Origin: Gammaproteobacteria bacterium
Lineage (GTDB): Bacteria > Pseudomonadota > Gammaproteobacteria > Steroidobacterales > Steroidobacteraceae
Assembly: GCA_003164785.1 (NCBI GenBank)
Contig: PLUE01000016.1
Location: forward strand, 62,001-126,000
Direction of reading: 5' to 3'
Length of the DNA stretch: 64,000 bases
The stretch's first letter is position 1; every line of letters starts with the position of its first letter. The position numbers and the translations under genes are program-made. Below are positions 42,115 through 50,058 of the stretch, in pieces. Under the pieces are notes generated by a model. It was not told where the DNA came from and did no database searches. It saw only the letters and a list, made by a program, of their open reading frames with translations.

Positions 42115-43575
42115 ATGGCATTAACACTCAATACAAATATCGACTCGCTTACCGCGCAGAACAACCTGAGCGGTTCACAGGCGCTGTTGTCGCAGTCGTT
42201 GACGCGACTGTCATCCGGTCTGCGCATCAACAGCGCCGCCGACGACGCCGCCGGTCTCGCGATCAGTCAGCAGTTCACGACCCAGGTGAACGGCACCAAT
42301 CAGGCGATCAACAACGCGAACGACGCGGTCTCCGAAGCCCAGACGGCCGGCGGCGCCCTGACGACGATCGTCAACAACCTGCAGAGCATCCGAACCCTCG
42401 CGGTCGAAGCGGCAAACGGCTCGAACAGCTCCTCCGATCGCGCAGCCCTCGATTCGCAGGTGCAGCAGCAGATCGCTGAAATCACCCAGATCGCGTCACA
42501 GACGTCCTTCAATGGCGCCAGCGTGCTGAGCGGCAGCAGCGGCACGACTACCTACCAGGTGGGCGCGAACGTCGGCGACACCATTTCCATCAATCTGTCG
42601 CAGGGCGTGCAGGCCAACCAGGTCGGCCAGACTGCCAGCAGCGCCAAACAGGTCACGACCACCGCCTTGGTCGGCGGCCTAACCATCGCCGTCGGCACCG
42701 CAGCGGCCGTCACGGTGGGAGCGAGCGCCTCGTACGCGACGTCTTCTCCGGGACAAACCGCGGACTCGGCGTACGCCAAAGCGGCGACGATCAATGCGGC
42801 GAATATCTCGGGCCTGAAGGCGAGCGCGTCCACGACCGCCACGGAAACCACGGCGTTCTCGACCATCACCGCGGGTTCGACCGGGGCGAGCTATGCGCTG
42901 TCGATCAACGGCCAGGCGATCTACGCCGGCACGGGCGATCTGGCCGCGGGATCGACGCTGTCCGCCAGTCAGGTCGCCACTCAGATCAACCTGTATTCCG
43001 CCAAGGATGGCAATGTCACGGCAGCGGTATCCAGCAGCGGCGCGCTGTCGCTGACGGCGGCCGACGGCAGCGACGTCGTCGTCGCGCAGACCCTGACCAA
43101 CGCGGGCACGGGCGGCACCGGAACCGGCGTGAACGCCAACATCGTCGGCACCAACACCGGTACGGTCACCTTGGAGTCCAACAGCAACATCCAGGTGGGT
43201 GGGACGGCTGCCGACATCACGGCTCTGGGCCAGACGGCCGGCAACATTGCACTGGGAACCACCACGCTGGCCAGCCAGAACGTTTTGACGCTCGCCGGCG
43301 CCAATTCCACGATTCAGGCGGTTGATTCGGCACTGGCCACGGTCAGCGCATTCCAAAGTCAGTTGGGCGCCATCCAGAACCGGTTCACGGCGGCGGTGAG
43401 CAACCTCACCTCCACGGCGCAGAACTTGAGCCAGTCGCGCAGCACCATTCAGGACGCGAATTTCGCGCAGGAAACCGCGAATTTGACCCAGGCCCAGGTG
43501 TTGGAGCAGGCCGGTATCTCAGTGTTGGCGCAGGCCAACCAGGAACCCCAGCTGATCTTAAAGCTTTTGAGCTAA
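42115..43575 (+). CDS. fliC: FliC: flagellin
   Basis: 486 residues. The N-terminal D0/D1 helices start A-L-T-L-N-T-N-I-D-S-L with L-S-S-G-L-R-I-N-S-A-A-D-D-A-A-G-L. The C-terminal ones include T-A-Q-N-L-S-Q-S-R-S-T-I-Q-D-A-N-F-A and end A-N-Q-E-P-Q-L-I-L-K-L-L-S. Residues about 180-390 form a Ser/Thr/Ala/Gly-rich variable region, exposed on the filament and rich in possible O-glycosylation sites. FliS should bind its C-terminus. It has its own sigma-28 promoter and lies between the glycosyltransferases and flaG. Confidence 0.95.
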   Translation: MALTLNTNIDSLTAQNNLSGSQALLSQSLTRLSSGLRINSAADDAAGLAISQQFTTQVNGTNQAINNANDAVSEAQTAGGALTTIVNNLQSIRTLAVEAANGSNSSSDRAALDSQVQQQIAEITQIASQTSFNGASVLSGSSGTTTYQVGANVGDTISINLSQGVQANQVGQTASSAKQVTTTALVGGLTIAVGTAAAVTVGASASYATSSPGQTADSAYAKAATINAANISGLKASASTTATETTAFSTITAGSTGASYALSINGQAIYAGTGDLAAGSTLSASQVATQINLYSAKDGNVTAAVSSSGALSLTAADGSDVVVAQTLTNAGTGGTGTGVNANIVGTNTGTVTLESNSNIQVGGTAADITALGQTAGNIALGTTTLASQNVLTLAGANSTIQAVDSALATVSAFQSQLGAIQNRFTAAVSNLTSTAQNLSQSRSTIQDANFAQETANLTQAQVLEQAGISVLAQANQEPQLILKLLS

Positions 43576-43585
43576 GTGCCGACAT
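43559..43585 (+). promoter_or_regulatory. Sigma-28 promoter of flaG, overlapping the fliC stop
   Basis: TAAAGCTT at 43559-43566, 11 bases, GCCGACAT at 43578-43585. Spacing is exact; the -35 matches TAAAGTTT at 7 of 8 and the -10 at 6 of 8. The -35 lies within the last codons of fliC. Confidence 0.65.
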
Positions 43586-43609
43586 AGTAGTTCAGTCAGG
43601 TTGATCGTA

Positions 43610-43635
43610 AAGCCCGGACGATGGCGTCCGGGCTT
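43610..43635 (+). terminator. Strong hairpin after fliC
   Basis: AAGCCCGGACG (43610-43620) and CGTCCGGGCTT (43625-43635) form a perfect 11-bp stem with loop ATGG. No T-run follows, so it may stabilise the fliC 3' end or act as a weak terminator. It also lies in the leader of a transcript from the flaG promoter. Confidence 0.6.
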
Positions 43636-43706
43636 CGCATGCAGGGAGAAAGGCCGTAGCAGTAGCGCTTTAAGACTTCTGATGCTCTGCAAGGAAGGTT
43701 ACGCAG

Positions 43707-44130
43707 ATGGCAAGCGACGGAACTTCCGGGCAGATCCCGGTTGCGAGTGTGCAGGCAATCCAGGCTGGCGTGGCGAGCGTCGTCAAGACGGACAGCGTAG
43801 ACGGATGCCGGCAGGAGTTTGCCGCCGGCCGGCAAGGTGGCGCCCGAGCCTGCCGCGGCACCCAAGGTCGTGTCCGTGCCGAACGCCGCCAAGACGGATG
43901 GGCAAGTGCGAAATGCGGACGCGCAGTCGCAGGCCAAATCATTGAACAAATTTCTCAACGATTCGGGACGCGCCGACGAATTCCGCGTCGACCCGACATC
44001 GAACAACACCCGCGTGCAGCAAATCAACCCGGCCAACGGCCTGGTCGTCGGCGAGTTCTCCGTTCAGGAGTTTCCCGATCTCGCCCGAAGTTTGGGTGCT
44101 TCCGGCCTTCTGGTCGACGATATCGCATAA
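43707..44130 (+). pseudogene. flaG: flaG with an apparent one-base frameshift
   Basis: The frame from the ATG at 43707, preceded by AAGGAAGG, encodes a FlaG-type start with S-V-Q-A-I-Q-A-G-V and V-V-K-T-D-S-V. It then loses the family pattern and runs on in arginine-rich sequence to 44204. The next frame, open from a TAG at 43798-43800, continues with D-A-G-R-S-L-P-P-A-G-K and the FlaG domain: L-N-K-F-L-N-D-S-G-R, F-R-V-D-P, Q-Q-I-N-P-A-N-G, ending 44130. Skipping one base between about 43797 and 43806 joins the two. FlaG affects filament length. It is either inactivated, a sequencing error, or a real shift site. Confidence 0.8.
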
Positions 44131-44176
44131 TTGAGGCCGCGGTTCCGACGGGCGTCGCTCGATGGCATCGCTCTTG

Positions 44177-44203
44177 CTTAAGTCTTCGCGAATCTCGCCG
44201 ATA
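44177..44203 (+). promoter_or_regulatory. Sigma-28 promoter of fliD
   Basis: TTAAGTCT at 44177-44184, 11 bases, and a perfect GCCGATAA at 44196-44203. Transcription would start near 44210, 27 bases before the fliD ATG. Confidence 0.85.
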
Positions 44204-44236
44204 AATAGCGGTATCTGAAACGGGACACGTGCAATT

Positions 44237-45760
44237 ATGAGCTCAGCAGTATCGGGCACCACCTCATCGACAGCCAGCACCGCCAGCAGCACGGCCAGCA
44301 CGGCTTCCAGTGCCGCGTCGGCGGCGATCACCTCGACCGGCATCGGGTCGGGACTCAATATCAGCGCCATCGTGTCGGCGCTGACCACGGCCGACGGTGC
44401 GGCTCAGCAATCGCAGATCACCGCGGAGGAAACGGCCGCGGATTCCCAGGTGTCGGCATTCGGCACGTTCGCCAGTTCTCTCGACAGCCTGCAGACGACC
44501 CTCGCCGCCATCGAAACGCCCAGCACCCTGGCGGGCTTCGACGCGACGGTCGCGGACAAGACGGTCGCGACGGCGTCGGCGAGTTCTTCGGCGGTCGCCG
44601 GCACGTATTCGCTGGCCGTGAGCAACATCGCCACCGCGGCGACGCTCACCTCGGGCGCCTTCGCGACATCGGCCACGACGGTCGGAACCGGCACCTTGAC
44701 CATCGCCGTCGGCGGCACCTCCGCCGCCATCAGCATCGACTCGACCGACAATACGCTGGCCGGCATCGCGAGTGCCATCAATGGCGCGACGAACAACCCC
44801 GGGGTGACCGCGAGCATCATCACCACCTCCGCGGGCTCGCGCCTCGTGCTGTCCGGCACGAGCACCGGCGCCGCCAACGCCATCACCGTGACCGAGGCGG
44901 GCGGCGACGGCGGGTTGTCATCGCTCGTCTATGATCCGACCAATACCGATTCGACCTTGACGCAGACCACAGCCGCCGCGGATGCGAACTTCAGCATCAA
45001 CGGCTATGGCGCAACGAGTGCGAGCAACGTCGTGACCAGCGCCATTTCGGGCGTGACCCTGAATCTGGTCGGGGCCTCCGCGACGGCGGCCGGCGCGACC
45101 ACACCGACGGCGACCACCTTGACCGTGACGCCCGACACGACGTCGGCCCAGACCGCGATCGCCGCGTTCGTCACGGCGCTCAATTCGACGGTGACCAGCA
45201 TTCAGACATTGACGGCCTATAACCCGACCACGGAGACGGCCGGCGCGCTGCAGGGCAACGCGACGATCGAGGCTTTCCAGAACCAGCTGGAAAACATCCT
45301 GGACACCGTCAACCCGGTCAATTCCACCGGGATCCAGTCATTGAGCGACATCGGGATCACCGCCAACACGTCGGGAACCTACGACACCAGCACCACCACG
45401 TTGGCCTCCGCGCTGAGCGCCAGTCTCTCAGGCGTCGGCAACCTGCTGGGCGGGACCAATGGCATCGCGAGCCAGATCGATGCGCTGGTCACCCAGTACA
45501 CCCAGGCCGGCGGGGTGCTCGCCACCGTCAACGACGGGCTGCAAACGAACCTGACCAACTACGCGACTCAGCAGACGCAGCTGAATGCGATGTTGGCGAC
45601 CTATTCGGCGACGTTGACCACCCAGTACAACGCGATGGATACCGCAGTGGCTGCATTGAAGGAAACCCAGACGTACCTGACCGCCGAGTTCAATCCGTCA
45701 AGCTCGAGCTCATCGAGCAGCAGCAGCAGCAATTTGAGCAGCGGCACGACCAGTACTTAG
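44237..45760 (+). CDS. fliD: FliD: filament cap protein
   Basis: 507 residues. After a 30-residue Ser/Thr/Ala low-complexity start comes G-I-G-S-G-L-N-I-S-A-I-V-S-A-L, the FliD N-terminal block. A central Flagellin_IN-like region follows. The C-terminus has G-I-A-S-Q-I-D-A-L-V-T-Q-Y and T-T-Q-Y-N-A-M-D-T-A-V-A-A-L-K-E-T-Q-T-Y-L. It ends in a poly-serine tail. It caps the filament so that flagellin can fold into place. Own sigma-28 promoter; followed 15 bp later by fliS. Confidence 0.93.
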   Translation: MSSAVSGTTSSTASTASSTASTASSAASAAITSTGIGSGLNISAIVSALTTADGAAQQSQITAEETAADSQVSAFGTFASSLDSLQTTLAAIETPSTLAGFDATVADKTVATASASSSAVAGTYSLAVSNIATAATLTSGAFATSATTVGTGTLTIAVGGTSAAISIDSTDNTLAGIASAINGATNNPGVTASIITTSAGSRLVLSGTSTGAANAITVTEAGGDGGLSSLVYDPTNTDSTLTQTTAAADANFSINGYGATSASNVVTSAISGVTLNLVGASATAAGATTPTATTLTVTPDTTSAQTAIAAFVTALNSTVTSIQTLTAYNPTTETAGALQGNATIEAFQNQLENILDTVNPVNSTGIQSLSDIGITANTSGTYDTSTTTLASALSASLSGVGNLLGGTNGIASQIDALVTQYTQAGGVLATVNDGLQTNLTNYATQQTQLNAMLATYSATLTTQYNAMDTAVAALKETQTYLTAEFNPSSSSSSSSSSSNLSSGTTST

Positions 45761-45775
45761 AAGAGTGAACAGAAC

Positions 45776-46192
45776 ATGATGTATTCGCAAAATAGGGCGG
45801 CGGCCGCATACGGCGCGGTTCGCAGTCATGGACAAGTCGCGGAGGCGAGCCCGGCGCGACTGGTTCAAGTGATGTTCGAGCATATCCTGTCGAACCTGGC
45901 GACGGCGCAGGGGTGCATGGAGCGGATCAAGGGCAATATTCCGCTGCGCGACGTCATCATCAAGGGCAAGGCGGTGGGCAAGGCGGTGCGACTCATCGGG
46001 CAGCTCGACGCGACCCTCGACATGGAGCGCGGCGGCCAGATTGCCCACAATCTGCACAACTTGTACCTGTACATGTTGGGGCGTCTTACGACGGCGAACG
46101 TCGGGAATGATGCCGCGATCGTCGCCGAAGTGTCGGGCTTGGTGCACAAGATCAAGATCGGTTGGGACGAAGTCGTGAAGGACGCGCGATGA
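45776..46192 (+). CDS. fliS: FliS: flagellin export chaperone
   Basis: 138 residues with A-S-P-A-R-L-V-Q-V-M-F-E-H-I near residue 25 (the P-x-x-L-[VI]-x-M-L-[FY] motif of FliS), L-D-A-T-L-D-M-E-R-G-G-Q-I-A-H-N-L and L-Y-L-Y-M-L-G-R-L. It wraps the flagellin C-terminus and stops early polymerisation in the cytoplasm. It overlaps the next gene by ATGA. Confidence 0.92.
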   Translation: MMYSQNRAAAAYGAVRSHGQVAEASPARLVQVMFEHILSNLATAQGCMERIKGNIPLRDVIIKGKAVGKAVRLIGQLDATLDMERGGQIAHNLHNLYLYMLGRLTTANVGNDAAIVAEVSGLVHKIKIGWDEVVKDAR

Positions 46193-46509
46193 ACCACGGG
46201 GCCGCCACCGCTGCCTTGGAGCGCGCCGCGGAGATTTCCCGCGAACTTACCCTGCTTGCCGATGGCGGCGATGTGCAGGTGACGCAGCGCCTCGACGCCG
46301 AGCGGATGCAGTTACTCAGGTCGGCCAGGAACGCCGTGGGGCAGTTGAGCGACAGGGATCGAGCATTGCTGCGCGAGATCGCCGACTTGAACGATCGGGC
46401 GATCCGGTTGTTGGAGCATCGCCAGCGCGGCAACGCGCGCGATATGGACTTGCTGTCCGTCGGCAAACGCGCGTTGCGTGCCTATGCCTCGGCCGGAGCG
46501 TATCGTTAG
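46189..46509 (+). CDS. fliT: FliT-like chaperone
   Basis: 106 residues, helical, charged, and directly coupled to fliS by ATGA overlap. Its size and position match FliT, the chaperone of FliD. Visible pattern: A-E-I-S-R-E-L-T-L-L-A early, D-A-E-R-M-Q-L-L in the middle, then D-R-A-L-L-R-E-I-A-D-L-N-D-R. Sequence similarity in this family is low, so the call rests mainly on context. Confidence 0.7.
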   Translation: MNHGAATAALERAAEISRELTLLADGGDVQVTQRLDAERMQLLRSARNAVGQLSDRDRALLREIADLNDRAIRLLEHRQRGNARDMDLLSVGKRALRAYASAGAYR

Positions 46510-46539
46510 AGCCGTTCATCATCTCCAAAGGCGGCAGTC

Positions 46540-47106
46540 ATGCCTGTGTCATTTCTGGGTCAAGGCCTGATATTCGAGGATTTTCTGCCGCTCGGCTGGT
46601 CGCCAGGCCCGCTCCCGCCAACCATCGCTCTTTCCCGACTGAATGCCGAAAACCAGCAGTTGCTGGGCGCGGAGGCATCGCTCGACGAGGTGCGCGTCCA
46701 AGACGCGCTCAAAGATGAATCTCCGGCCTTGCTGCACGAGCTGCAGCGGCTGGAGTTCAAATTGAACGTATTGCTGCGCCTTACAGCGGAGCTCGCCAAA
46801 CGGAGCAGTCATTTGCCGGCACCGCACCACATCAAATTGGCGGCACAGGGACTGGAATGGATCGGCGATGACGCGCCGCAAATGGGCAGCAGCGGGATCC
46901 TCGATTTATACATCAATACAACGCTACCGCAGCCCCTGCGGCTGCCGGTCACCGTCATCGGGAATCGGGCGCACACCGAATCGGCCGCTGCGCAGATGCA
47001 GTTTTCTGGTCTGAGCGATCAAGTCGTCGAACTCATCGAGAAATTAATCTTCCGACATCACCGGCGCCTGGTTGCGGGCGCACGCATTGCACCAAAAAAG
47101 CCCTGA
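46540..47106 (+). CDS. Atypical PilZ (tPilZ-like) protein
   Basis: 188 residues. A helical middle (residues about 35-90, E-L-Q-R-L-E-F-K-L-N-V-L-L-R-L) precedes a beta-rich C-terminal part with H-I-K-L-A-A-Q-G-L-E-W, L-Y-I-N-T-T-L-P-Q-P-L-R-L-P and F-S-G-L-S-D-Q-V-V-E-L-I-E-K-L-I-F-R-H-H-R-R. It resembles the PilZ-like proteins found in xanthomonad flagellar loci, which use a long helix to form tetramers. The standard R-x-x-x-R motif is not visible, so c-di-GMP binding is uncertain. It follows fliT by 30 bp. Confidence 0.62.
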   Translation: MPVSFLGQGLIFEDFLPLGWSPGPLPPTIALSRLNAENQQLLGAEASLDEVRVQDALKDESPALLHELQRLEFKLNVLLRLTAELAKRSSHLPAPHHIKLAAQGLEWIGDDAPQMGSSGILDLYINTTLPQPLRLPVTVIGNRAHTESAAAQMQFSGLSDQVVELIEKLIFRHHRRLVAGARIAPKKP

Positions 47107-47313
47107 TTAAGCCGTAGACTCAGTCGCACGTTAAGGTAATCCCCTACAGGCGATGCGGGTTTTACCCACCTGCATTTATTGCGGACCCTTAAGCTAGTAT
47201 GCCCCCGAACTGATATTGGCTTAGCAATGTCAACGGGTTAGCAGTAATGCTTCAGACGGGACAGGAGATCTGCAGACTCCGTCACAGTTTTTCACGTGAA
47301 GGAGCACGGAATA

Positions 47314-48804
47314 GTGCTTGATGCCAAAGTAATTGTGATCGAACCCTCGGATTCGCAAGCGCGTTCGCTCGAGGCGCTGCTGCGTTTTCTGGATCTTGAA
47401 CCGATCCATGTTCACGATCTGGCGGAGTTCCAGCGCTACAAGCAAGGCGAGCCCCACGATTGGTTGGCGCTGATCGTCGGCAAGGACACGGTGACCAGCG
47501 AGGGGCGCGAACTGGTGGCTCATCTGCGAGCCATGGAGCTTCCCCTGCCACTGATCTACCTGAGCAGCGAGGGACTGCCGAAGATTGCCGAAAGCAGCGG
47601 CGACCTTGCCTGGTTTCATCTGGATTTTCCCGTCAAGCAGCGGCGTCTGTCGGCGGTATTGGATCAGGCTCAAAAGATCCGCAACGGCCACCCGACCCAG
47701 CCGGGCGCGCATCGCTTCAGGCCGAGCGGCACCTCGCGGGCCATGCGTGGCGTGCACCGTCTGATCGAGCAGGTCGCGCCCTTCGACACCAATGTGTTGA
47801 TTCTCGGGGAATCGGGCACGGGCAAGGAAATGGTGGCCCGCCATGTTCACGAATTGTCCGGCCGCGCCGGGCATCCGTTCGTACCGGTCAATTGCGGCGC
47901 AATACCGGCGGATCTGCTGGAGAGCGAACTCTTCGGTCACGAAAAAGGGGCCTTCACGGGCGCCTTGTCGACGCGCCTCGGCCGCTTCGAATTTGCCGAA
48001 GGCGGCACCTTGTTTCTGGACGAAATCGGCGACATGTCGCTGCAGATGCAGGTGAAATTGCTGCGGGTGCTGCAGGAGCGGAGTTTCGAGCGCGTGGGCA
48101 GCAATCGTACGATCAAATGCAACGTGCGCATCATTGCTGCGACGCACCGCGATCTGGACGAGGCCATCAGCGTCGGCCGTTTTCGCGAAGATCTTTTCTA
48201 TCGGTTGAACGTATTCCCCATCCAGATGCCGCCGCTGCGGGAACGGCTCGAGGATCTGCCGGTGTTGATCGAGCACCTCTTGCAGCGCCAGGAGCAGATG
48301 GCCGGACGGCACATCAAGCTGGACAAGGAGGCAATGAACTGCCTGGCGCGCAACCCTTGGCCGGGTAACGTCCGTGAGCTGTCGAATCTGCTCGAGCGCC
48401 TGGCCATCTTGTTTCCCGAACAGACGGTTTCCGCCGACGATCTGCCCGAGCGCTACCGTAGTCGAGGCGCCGCTGGTTGGGCGAGCAGCGGCGTGCGCAT
48501 CATCTCGCCCCTGGCTGCGGTATCGATTTCCGAGCCCTGTGTGACGCCCGTCGCACACATCAAGGAGACGCTCGATTCGCTCGAGATTCTCGAGACGCTC
48601 GAGGCGATCGATTCGTCCGGCAGCGGGCGGTTTTTGCCGCGCGGCGGCATCGATTTGAAAGACCATTTGTCCGCGATCGAGATTGGCCTGATTCGCCAAG
48701 CGCTCGAGGAAGCGGACGGCACCGTGGCGGAAGCCGCGCGTCTTCTGAAAATCCGCCGTACCACGCTCGTCGAGAAGCTGCGCAAATACCGTCTCAGCGC
48801 CTGA
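47314..48804 (+). CDS. fleQ: FleQ: sigma-54-dependent master flagellar regulator
   Basis: 496 residues. The N-terminal FleQ receiver-like domain (residues 1-125) lacks a phosphorylatable aspartate pattern. AAA+ domain: Walker A G-E-S-G-T-G-K-E near residue 165, G-A-F-T-G-A near 212 for contact with sigma-54, Walker B G-G-T-L-F-L-D-E. The C-terminal Fis-type HTH reads [17 protein letters not shown]. FleQ drives fleSR and other class II operons and answers to c-di-GMP. The GTG at 47314 is chosen because AAGGAG lies 9 bases upstream; a GTG at 47296 has none. An intrinsic terminator follows. Confidence 0.93.
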   Translation: MLDAKVIVIEPSDSQARSLEALLRFLDLEPIHVHDLAEFQRYKQGEPHDWLALIVGKDTVTSEGRELVAHLRAMELPLPLIYLSSEGLPKIAESSGDLAWFHLDFPVKQRRLSAVLDQAQKIRNGHPTQPGAHRFRPSGTSRAMRGVHRLIEQVAPFDTNVLILGESGTGKEMVARHVHELSGRAGHPFVPVNCGAIPADLLESELFGHEKGAFTGALSTRLGRFEFAEGGTLFLDEIGDMSLQMQVKLLRVLQERSFERVGSNRTIKCNVRIIAATHRDLDEAISVGRFREDLFYRLNVFPIQMPPLRERLEDLPVLIEHLLQRQEQMAGRHIKLDKEAMNCLARNPWPGNVRELSNLLERLAILFPEQTVSADDLPERYRSRGAAGWASSGVRIISPLAAVSISEPCVTPVAHIKETLDSLEILETLEAIDSSGSGRFLPRGGIDLKDHLSAIEIGLIRQALEEADGTVAEAARLLKIRRTTLVEKLRKYRLSA

Positions 48805-48813
48805 CGGTTTTTT

Positions 48814-48845
48814 GACGCTGACGTTTTACTTCGGCGTCGTTTTTT
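48814..48845 (+). terminator. Intrinsic terminator of fleQ
   Basis: GACGCTGA (48814-48821) pairs with TCGGCGTC (48831-48838) across a nine-base loop, and the stem is followed by GTTTTTT. It lies 10 bp after the fleQ stop. Confidence 0.85.
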
Positions 48846-48878
48846 CCATAAGTTATTGATTTATAGGCAGAATACTGG

Positions 48879-48897
48879 CCAGGCATAGAAGTTGCTT
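48879..48897 (+). promoter_or_regulatory. Sigma-54 promoter of fleSR
   Basis: CCAGGCAT, then TTGCTT, with GG at 48882-48883 and GC at 48894-48895 exactly 10 bases apart. The GGCA and TTGC cores match the consensus; the bases before GG (CA instead of TT) do not. A start near 48907 leaves only a few bases before the fleS ATG. In Pseudomonas fleSR is driven by sigma-54 and FleQ, which supports the call. Confidence 0.65.
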
Positions 48898-48909
48898 ACC
48901 TCCTGCGGT

Positions 48910-50058
48910 ATGTCAGCCACACTGCTCGAATCCACCGATACCCAGCGTCACGAATTGCAGGCGGCGTTTCGCGCCTTCGGCACGGTGTCGGAACAGCTGT
49001 CCGGTGCCTTCGACGCGCTTCGCGATCAGGTCGCGCAGCTGCGCGCCGAATTGAGCGACGCGAACGCCGGAAAGGAGCATCTCGCGGCACGTCTCTCGGC
49101 GCTGGTGCAAGGTCTGCCCGGCGGGGTGGTCGTGCTGGACGCGGACGGCATCGTCATCGAAATCAATCCCGCCGCCGTGCAACTCCTCGGCGAGCCGTTG
49201 CTGCTGCGTCCGTTCATCACGGTGCTCGAGCAAGCCGCAGTCACCACCGGCGCTTCGCCGGAGCATACCGAATTGCGCAGCGGGAAGTACGTCAACATTT
49301 CGCGACGCGAATTGGGTTCGGGCGGCGAGGTGGTGCTGCTCACGGACGTGACCGAGGCGCATTTGATGCGGGTTTTTCTCACGCGGCAACAGCGCCTGCT
49401 CACCCTGGGTGAGCTGGCGGCGGGTCTCGCGCATCAGATCCGCACGCCCTTGGCCACCGCCTTGCTATACGCGTCGCAGATGGCGCTGCCGGATCGGAGC
49501 CTCGCAGACCTCCGCCGCTGTGCGGAGAAGACCGTCGGCAGCCTGAAGCAACTCGACCGGCTCGTGAACGACATGCTGGCCTTCGCCCACGGTGGCGCCG
49601 CCCGGGAACTCGTCAGCGTCAGTGCATTGCTGGAGCAGGTGGCGCAATGGCTGCGGCCGGCGCTGCGCAAGGGCGTGCGGCTCACGATCCGCACCCAGGC
49701 GCCCAATTTGACGGTGCGCGCCAACGCGCCATCGCTGGTGTCCGCCGTCCTCAACCTGGCGACCAATGCGCTGCAGGCCGCCCGCGCCGATCTGGACCTG
49801 GAACTGCTGGCGCGTCGCTCGGGCGGCCGGGCGCAAATCATCGTCAGCGACAACGGCCCCGGAATTCCGGCGCAGGTCCGCGAACGCATATTCGAGCCGT
49901 TCTTCACCACGCGCACGCATGGCAACGGAATCGGCCTTTCGATCGTGAAGTCCGTGATCGAAGCACATCACGGCAGCGTACGTCTGGCCGACAGCGGCGC
50001 GTTCGGCACAGGTGGCGCCACCTTCGTCATTGATTTACCGGCTGAGGAAACTGCATGA
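48910..50058 (+). CDS. fleS: FleS: flagellar sensor histidine kinase
   Basis: 382 residues, no membrane helix. A PAS-like domain (residues about 65-135, G-G-V-V-V-L-D-A-D-G-I-V-I-E-I-N-P-A-A) is followed by the HisKA helix with the phospho-accepting H175 in G-L-A-H-Q-I-R-T-P-L. A HATPase_c domain follows with N-L-A-T-N-A-L-Q-A-A, D-N-G-P-G-I-P and G-N-G-I-G-L-S-I-V-K. It phosphorylates FleR. The ATG at 48910 has no clear Shine-Dalgarno and is very close to the predicted transcription start. It overlaps fleR by ATGA. Confidence 0.9.
   Translation: MSATLLESTDTQRHELQAAFRAFGTVSEQLSGAFDALRDQVAQLRAELSDANAGKEHLAARLSALVQGLPGGVVVLDADGIVIEINPAAVQLLGEPLLLRPFITVLEQAAVTTGASPEHTELRSGKYVNISRRELGSGGEVVLLTDVTEAHLMRVFLTRQQRLLTLGELAAGLAHQIRTPLATALLYASQMALPDRSLADLRRCAEKTVGSLKQLDRLVNDMLAFAHGGAARELVSVSALLEQVAQWLRPALRKGVRLTIRTQAPNLTVRANAPSLVSAVLNLATNALQAARADLDLELLARRSGGRAQIIVSDNGPGIPAQVRERIFEPFFTTRTHGNGIGLSIVKSVIEAHHGSVRLADSGAFGTGGATFVIDLPAEETA

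Noticed and set aside
43610..43635. The hairpin after fliC as a standard intrinsic terminator
   Set aside because: The stem is perfect but no T-run follows, so it is listed with reduced confidence only.
47107..47313. A sigma-54 promoter before fleQ (TTGGC near 47218)
   Set aside because: The bases at the -12 position are not GC at the required spacing. I see no convincing promoter in this 207-bp gap, although one must exist.
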